Source of the DNA: Marinilabiliaceae bacterium | GTDB lineage: Bacteria > Bacteroidota > Bacteroidia > Bacteroidales > Marinilabiliaceae | Assembly: GCA_027010905.1 (NCBI GenBank) | Contig: JALVBA010000143.1 | Span: 1-9,664 of the forward strand | Direction: 5' to 3' | DNA: 9,664 nt | In this document: positions 6,819 through 9,664 of the stretch, in pieces | Numbering within the stretch: the stretch's first letter is position 1 | How the letters are laid out: each line of letters starts with the position of its first letter | Program-made: the position numbers and the translations under genes | The notes under the pieces: model-generated | The model's input: the letters and a program-made list of their open reading frames with translations, nothing else | The model's database searches: none | Told to the model about the DNA's origin: nothing

Positions 6819-6994
6819 CTCTCAGCCTTATCGCTATAAACGAATGCCGGATGGTCGTGTGGCATGTACTTATCAAGGTTGGTCTCCATTCTTGTATTCT
6901 CTTTCATCTCAAACATGAAATATGCTGAGATAGCCAGAATAACAATCATGCTTAACCATCCGTAATTAAGTAATTTGTTTAAAATTTTTTCCAT
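6815..6994 (-). pseudogene. N-terminal part of the RND/MMPL exporter, separated by a one-base frame break
   Basis: Starting at the ATG at 6994, 60 codons encode MEKILNKLLNYGWLSMIVIL, the rest of the first membrane helix (about 12-29), and the conserved start of the first periplasmic loop (METNLDKYMPHDHPAFVYSDKAESW, 36-60). This is the normal N-terminus of the exporter. After Trp60 the reading becomes unrelated and stops at 6698, while the exporter continues in the other frame as SIKDGIIIAL. Adding one T in the TT at 6814-6813 (TGG TTT AGC) would give W-F-S-I-K-D-G, which fits the WFGI-x-DG pattern I recall for relatives, and a normal 771-residue protein. The break is a real mutation or an assembly or sequencing error; no canonical slippery heptamer is present. 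Confidence 0.8.
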
Positions 6995-7009
6995 TGTATA
7001 ATCTATTTA

Positions 7010-7040
7010 ATAGTTAATGTTAACTAACATTGATTTCAAA
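7010..7040 (-). promoter_or_regulatory. Predicted promoter and TetR operator of the exporter operon
   Basis: The palindrome GTTAAT-GTTA-ACTAAC lies at 7013-7028, overlapping a perfect 7-base inverted repeat AATGTTA/TAACATT at 7016-7031. The same arms, plus the flanking ATA, occur upstream of the tetR gene at 7658-7676. On the minus strand a -33 TTTG (complement of 7037-7040) is followed after 20 bases by TAACTATT, a weak -7 element, so the operator would lie across the core promoter. The site is 18 bases upstream of the exporter ATG and in the 51-base gap after tetR. The operator is better supported than the exact promoter boxes. Confidence 0.6.
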
Positions 7041-7045
7041 AAAAA

Positions 7046-7624
7046 CTACCTTGCTAAAATGAGTTTGAGTCCTTCAATGAGTTTTTGTCCCTCTTCATTA
7101 AGGTTTTCATTTTGACTCTTCAAGTCCCACTGCTTAACAAGAAATCTTAATGAGCCAATTACAATCAGAGCCTGAGTTTTGAAATCTATATCGTCTCTTA
7201 TCTCACCTTTATGCTGTCCCTCTGCAAGTAATTCTTCAATAGTTCTCTGTTTTGAATTCATTATTTCAACAATCTTCTCTTTCAAGATTTTCTCATTCTT
7301 GAAAATTTCTTCTGAGAAGATAACAGAGATATGAGAGGGCTGTATCGTAAAGATCTCAATAATCTTTGAAAACATAAATTCAATCTTATTTAGAGCTGAC
7401 TCATTCCCGAGTCTCATTGCTTCATCCATAAATGATGAAACTTCCTGAAAGTTTTTCAGTATGGTTAACAGGATGTCTGTTTTGCTCTCGAAATGTCGGT
7501 ATATTGCCGGCTCAGATATTCCAATCTCTTTTGACAAATTTTTTATTGTCAGGCCTTGAATCCCTTTTCTGGCAATTATTTCGATGGATGTATTGATTAT
7601 CTCTTCTTGTCTTTCTGTTAACAT
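7046..7624 (-). CDS. TetR-family repressor, probable regulator of the exporter operon
   Basis: This 192-residue protein has the TetR layout. Helix 1 (RQEEIINTSIEIIARKG, 5-21) is followed by a helix-turn-helix (LTIKNLSKEIGISEPAIYRHF, about 25-45, with the recognition helix around SEPAIYRHF), then SKTDIL (47-52). A variable all-helical ligand-binding and dimer domain runs to the end. TetR proteins bind palindromic operators as dimers and let go when a ligand binds the C-terminal domain. The gene is co-directional with the exporter gene 51 bases downstream. Identical palindrome arms in front of both genes indicate that it represses both. The ligand is likely related to what the exporter moves, by analogy with other TetR-pump pairs. 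The start ATG is supported by a well-placed promoter giving a leader of about 25 bases. Confidence 0.9.
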   Translation of the reverse strand: MLTERQEEIINTSIEIIARKGIQGLTIKNLSKEIGISEPAIYRHFESKTDILLTILKNFQEVSSFMDEAMRLGNESALNKIEFMFSKIIEIFTIQPSHISVIFSEEIFKNEKILKEKIVEIMNSKQRTIEELLAEGQHKGEIRDDIDFKTQALIVIGSLRFLVKQWDLKSQNENLNEEGQKLIEGLKLILAR

Positions 7625-7652
7625 CAGATAGTGTTATTAAATTAATCTCGCA

Positions 7653-7683
7653 CAAAGATAGTTAATACTCACTAACCTGCAAA
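7653..7683 (-). promoter_or_regulatory. Consensus promoter of the minus-strand tetR gene with an internal operator
   Basis: On the minus strand TTTG (complement of 7680-7683), a spacer of exactly 19 bases, and TATCTTTG (complement of 7653-7660) match the Bacteroidota consensus TTTG-N19-TAnnTTTG at every defined base. The palindrome GTTAAT-ACTC-ACTAAC (7661-7676, plus-strand reading) fills the spacer and abuts the -7 element. A TetR dimer bound there would block polymerase directly, so the gene should repress itself. Transcription would start near 7646-7649. Confidence 0.75.
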
Positions 7684-7694
7684 TTTACTGGGTA

Positions 7695-7725
7695 TTTTTT
7701 TAATTTAACTATTTGGTTAAGTTTG
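7695..7725 (+). promoter_or_regulatory. Predicted promoter of the plus-strand tetR-tolC unit
   Basis: TAAGTTTG (7718-7725) matches the -7 consensus TAnnTTTG. TTTT (7695-7698), three of four matches to TTTG, lies exactly 19 bases upstream. An inverted repeat TTAAC-N6-GTTAA (7705-7720) sits in the spacer and runs into the -7 element, a plausible operator for the second TetR. It also contains TTAACTAT, a half-site also found in the other TetR operators. The predicted transcript start (about 7729-7732) coincides with the ATG at 7730, so the mRNA may be leaderless. Confidence 0.5.
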
Positions 7726-7729
7726 CAAT

Positions 7730-8335
7730 ATGAAATACAATAAAGATACCGGTGAAAAAATTTTAGATGCAGCAATTCTTGAGTTTGAAGAGAAGGGTTT
7801 CAGCGGTGTTCGTATGCAACAGATAGCAGATAAAGCCGGCATAAACAAAGCATTACTACACTACTATTATAAGAGTAAGGAGACTCTGTTTTTGATTATA
7901 ATAAAAAGAGCTCTTAAAGTTTTCTTACCTAAACTTGTAAGTATTTTTGAAGATGACAATGATATTATTTCAAACATTGAAAATTTCACCTACTCCTATA
8001 TAGAGACTTTCATCAAAAACCCTCGCATTCCGGGATTTATTATTCAAGAGATAAACAACCATCCTGAAAGTATAATGGAACTGTTTCATTCGTCAGGAGT
8101 GAAGATTGATACAATAAAAAGAAAAGTAAATAGAGGAATCGATGAGGGATTAATAGATGAGATTGAGCCTGAACAATTAATTATAAATATCATCTCTCTT
8201 TGTCTCTTCCCGTTTGTTGCGAAACCGGTAATTAAAGGAGTTATATTAAATGATAATAAGAAGACATTTGAGGAATTGATGGAAAAAAGAAAAACTGAAG
8301 TAGCAAAGTTCATCATCAAGGCTATAAAAAAATGA
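7730..8335 (+). CDS. TetR-family regulator, probably controlling the tolC-led export operon
   Basis: This 201-residue protein starts MKYNKDTGEKILDAAILEFEE followed by KGFSGVRMQQIADKAGINKA (about 22-41) and LLHYYYKSKETLF (42-54), the classic TetR helix-turn-helix with the KAGINKALLHYYYKSKE recognition region. The remaining ~145 residues form the helical ligand and dimer domain, which is too variable to name a ligand. The start is fixed by the alignment of the N-terminal helix; no earlier in-frame start is needed. The gene is followed after 94 bases by tolC on the same strand. TetR genes of this type commonly open TolC / fusion-protein / transporter operons in Bacteroidota and repress them. It is divergent from the other tetR gene, with a 105-base shared intergenic region. 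Confidence 0.9.
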   Translation: MKYNKDTGEKILDAAILEFEEKGFSGVRMQQIADKAGINKALLHYYYKSKETLFLIIIKRALKVFLPKLVSIFEDDNDIISNIENFTYSYIETFIKNPRIPGFIIQEINNHPESIMELFHSSGVKIDTIKRKVNRGIDEGLIDEIEPEQLIINIISLCLFPFVAKPVIKGVILNDNKKTFEELMEKRKTEVAKFIIKAIKK

Positions 8336-8378
8336 ATAATAGAGTAATGGCGTTGCAACAAGATTATAAACCAAACAG

Positions 8379-8406
8379 ACACTCTGTGCCTTTGTGCCTC
8401 TGTGTT
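8379..8406. repeat. CTTTGTG-type degenerate short repeat, copy 2
   Basis: The units actctgtg, cctttgtg and cctctgtg follow one another in the gap between the second tetR gene and tolC. They resemble the run at 339-373, in the same orientation. Position just upstream of tolC means it would lie in a tetR-tolC transcript if the two genes are co-transcribed. Function unknown. Confidence 0.45.
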
Positions 8407-8429
8407 AGAATTTAATAAAACATAAACAG

Positions 8430-9664
8430 ATGAAAAAACTTATAACACTATTAACAATACTCCTGCCACTATCGGTGTATGCACAAGAGATTACACTCGA
8501 TTCGTGTGTGAGTGCGGCAAGGCAAAACTGGCCGGCATTTAAGAAACAGCTTACCATCGACTCACAACGTCAGCTTATTGATGAGACGTTGAATAAAAAC
8601 CATCTACCCAAACTTAATCTTTCGGGCATGGCAACCTATCAGTCTGAGACAGTAACATTTCCTACCGTTCCAACTTCACCTGATTTCTTCCCTGAGTTCC
8701 CCAACGACAATTATAATGTTGAGCTCAATATCAATCAGATTATCTGGGATGGAGGGGTTGTTAAATCGGAAAAAAATATTCGACACGCTGCCAACGATAT
8801 AGACATACAGAAACTGAACACCGAGACTTACGGTTTAGTTGGTAAGATTAATCAACTCTATTCAGGGTATCTATATCTGGATAAGAGCGAAGAGGTGCTG
8901 CTGATATCAGAAAGGGAATTGAATAAAAATATCAGGACTCTTAAATCTGCATTTGAAAACGGTACAATACTAAAAAGTGACCTTGATAATATCAGAGCAG
9001 AGAAGCTGAAATTACAAAAAGAGACTATCACAGTGAAATCAGCCAAGATTAACACCATTAACTCCTTAAACCTTATTACCGGACTTGAAATAGATTCATC
9101 GTACTCTTTTGCCGTTCCAACTATAATCGACAATTCAAATGCCGTACGACCTGAATTGTCGTTGTTAGATGCTCAGATGAGCTATTCAGCAACTACAATC
9201 AACAAATTCAAAACTAACCGTATGCCTAAATTCTTTGCGTTTGCCAAGGCTGGCTACGGACGCCCCGGATACGATTTCATGAACACCGATCTACACACCT
9301 ATGCAATGGTAGGTGCCAAATTCACCTGGGATATTTTCGACTGGAATCTATTCAAGAAACAGAAACAACAGCTCTTTTTACAACAGCAGATTATTCGCGA
9401 CAGTAAGGCTACAATGGAAAAACAGTTTACGATTGAAGAGGATCAATACCTAACACAAATATCGCAATATCAAGAACAGATTAAGCTTGATAAAGAGATA
9501 ATATCTCTGAAGGAGAGCGTGTATAAAGCAGCCGAAAGTCAGATGAAGAACGGCTCTATCACATCAACCGAATACTTGAAAATGTTTAACGAATGGAAAC
9601 GGGCAAAGCTTACAAGTGAACTGGATATACTAAAACTTATAACGGCACAACTAAATTCTAACCA
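8430..9664 (+). CDS. TolC-family outer-membrane efflux channel (3' end outside the window)
   Basis: The frame opens at ATG 8430 and stays open to the window end, 411 full codons. A signal peptide (MKKLITLLTILLPLSVYA, 1-18) is followed by two similar halves, as expected for a TolC protomer that forms a trimeric outer-membrane channel with a periplasmic helical tunnel. Half one has an N-terminal helix (ITLDSCVSAARQNWPAFKKQ, 21-40), a barrel strand (LPKLNLSGMATYQ, 59-71), the typical QIIWDGGV (103-110), then long coiled helices. Half two has MPKFFAFAKAGYG (about 265-277), AKFTWDIFDW (about 295-304) and a final helical pair with NGSITSTEYL near 373. Members are usually 410-450 residues, so only a short tail is missing. 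The channel works with an inner-membrane pump and a fusion protein, probably encoded just downstream. No Shine-Dalgarno sequence is visible. TetR upstream is the likely regulator. Confidence 0.9.
   Translation, partial: MKKLITLLTILLPLSVYAQEITLDSCVSAARQNWPAFKKQLTIDSQRQLIDETLNKNHLPKLNLSGMATYQSETVTFPTVPTSPDFFPEFPNDNYNVELNINQIIWDGGVVKSEKNIRHAANDIDIQKLNTETYGLVGKINQLYSGYLYLDKSEEVLLISERELNKNIRTLKSAFENGTILKSDLDNIRAEKLKLQKETITVKSAKINTINSLNLITGLEIDSSYSFAVPTIIDNSNAVRPELSLLDAQMSYSATTINKFKTNRMPKFFAFAKAGYGRPGYDFMNTDLHTYAMVGAKFTWDIFDWNLFKKQKQQLFLQQQIIRDSKATMEKQFTIEEDQYLTQISQYQEQIKLDKEIISLKESVYKAAESQMKNGSITSTEYLKMFNEWKRAKLTSELDILKLITAQLNSN

Noticed and set aside
6808..6822. Programmed -1 ribosomal frameshift in the exporter gene
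   Set aside because: No X-XXY-YYZ slippery heptamer and no obvious downstream stem are present, and exporters of this family are not known to need recoding. Mutation or sequencing error is simpler.
8379..8413. Separate promoter for tolC (TCTG-N19-TAGAATTT)
   Set aside because: The spacing fits, but too few bases match the Bacteroidota consensus and the match overlaps the repeat run.
8086..9133. Minus-strand open frames opposite the second tetR gene and tolC
   Set aside because: They are antisense to strongly supported genes and show no domain or start signal of their own.
1..9664. tRNA, rRNA, riboswitch, insertion sequence or integration site
   Set aside because: I saw no cloverleaf, conserved rRNA core, known riboswitch core, transposase or terminal repeats with target duplication on either strand.

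Overview
The window looks like chromosomal DNA of an AT-rich member of the Bacteroidota. The reasons are envelope genes of types common in that phylum, starts that mostly lack a Shine-Dalgarno sequence, and several matches to the Bacteroidota promoter pattern TTTG-N19-TAnnTTTG, one of them perfect. I cannot name a genus.

Left part (1-1597). The first ~86 bases hold the start of an unidentified minus-strand gene that runs off the window. About 380 bases without a confident gene follow, with a degenerate minus-strand frame, a hairpin and a CTTTGTG-type repeat. Next comes a complete mazEF-type toxin-antitoxin pair with a 4-base overlap, preceded by a promoter embedded in an inverted repeat. A WcaF-like hexapeptide acyltransferase follows 11 bases after the toxin.

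Central part (1635-7624, all minus strand). This is the most interesting block. In transcription order it reads: TetR regulator, RND/MMPL-type inner-membrane exporter, LolA-like periplasmic protein, OMPLA-like outer-membrane phospholipase barrel, and a DUF1302-like outer-membrane barrel. Together these could form a path from inner to outer membrane for lipids or other hydrophobic molecules. The exporter gene carries a one-base frame break after codon 60 as given here. Inserting a single T would restore a 771-residue protein, so it is either a recent pseudogene or a sequencing error. The same palindrome, GTTAAT-N4-ACTAAC, lies upstream of both the exporter gene and the tetR gene. At tetR it sits inside the 19-base promoter spacer, which is strong sequence evidence that this TetR controls the operon and itself.

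Right part (7730-9664, plus strand). A second, divergent TetR gene is followed by a TolC-family outer-membrane channel gene that is nearly complete when the window ends. This is the usual start of a TolC / membrane-fusion protein / transporter operon, whose remaining genes would lie beyond the window. Two separately regulated envelope-export modules therefore stand back to back around a 105-base intergenic region.
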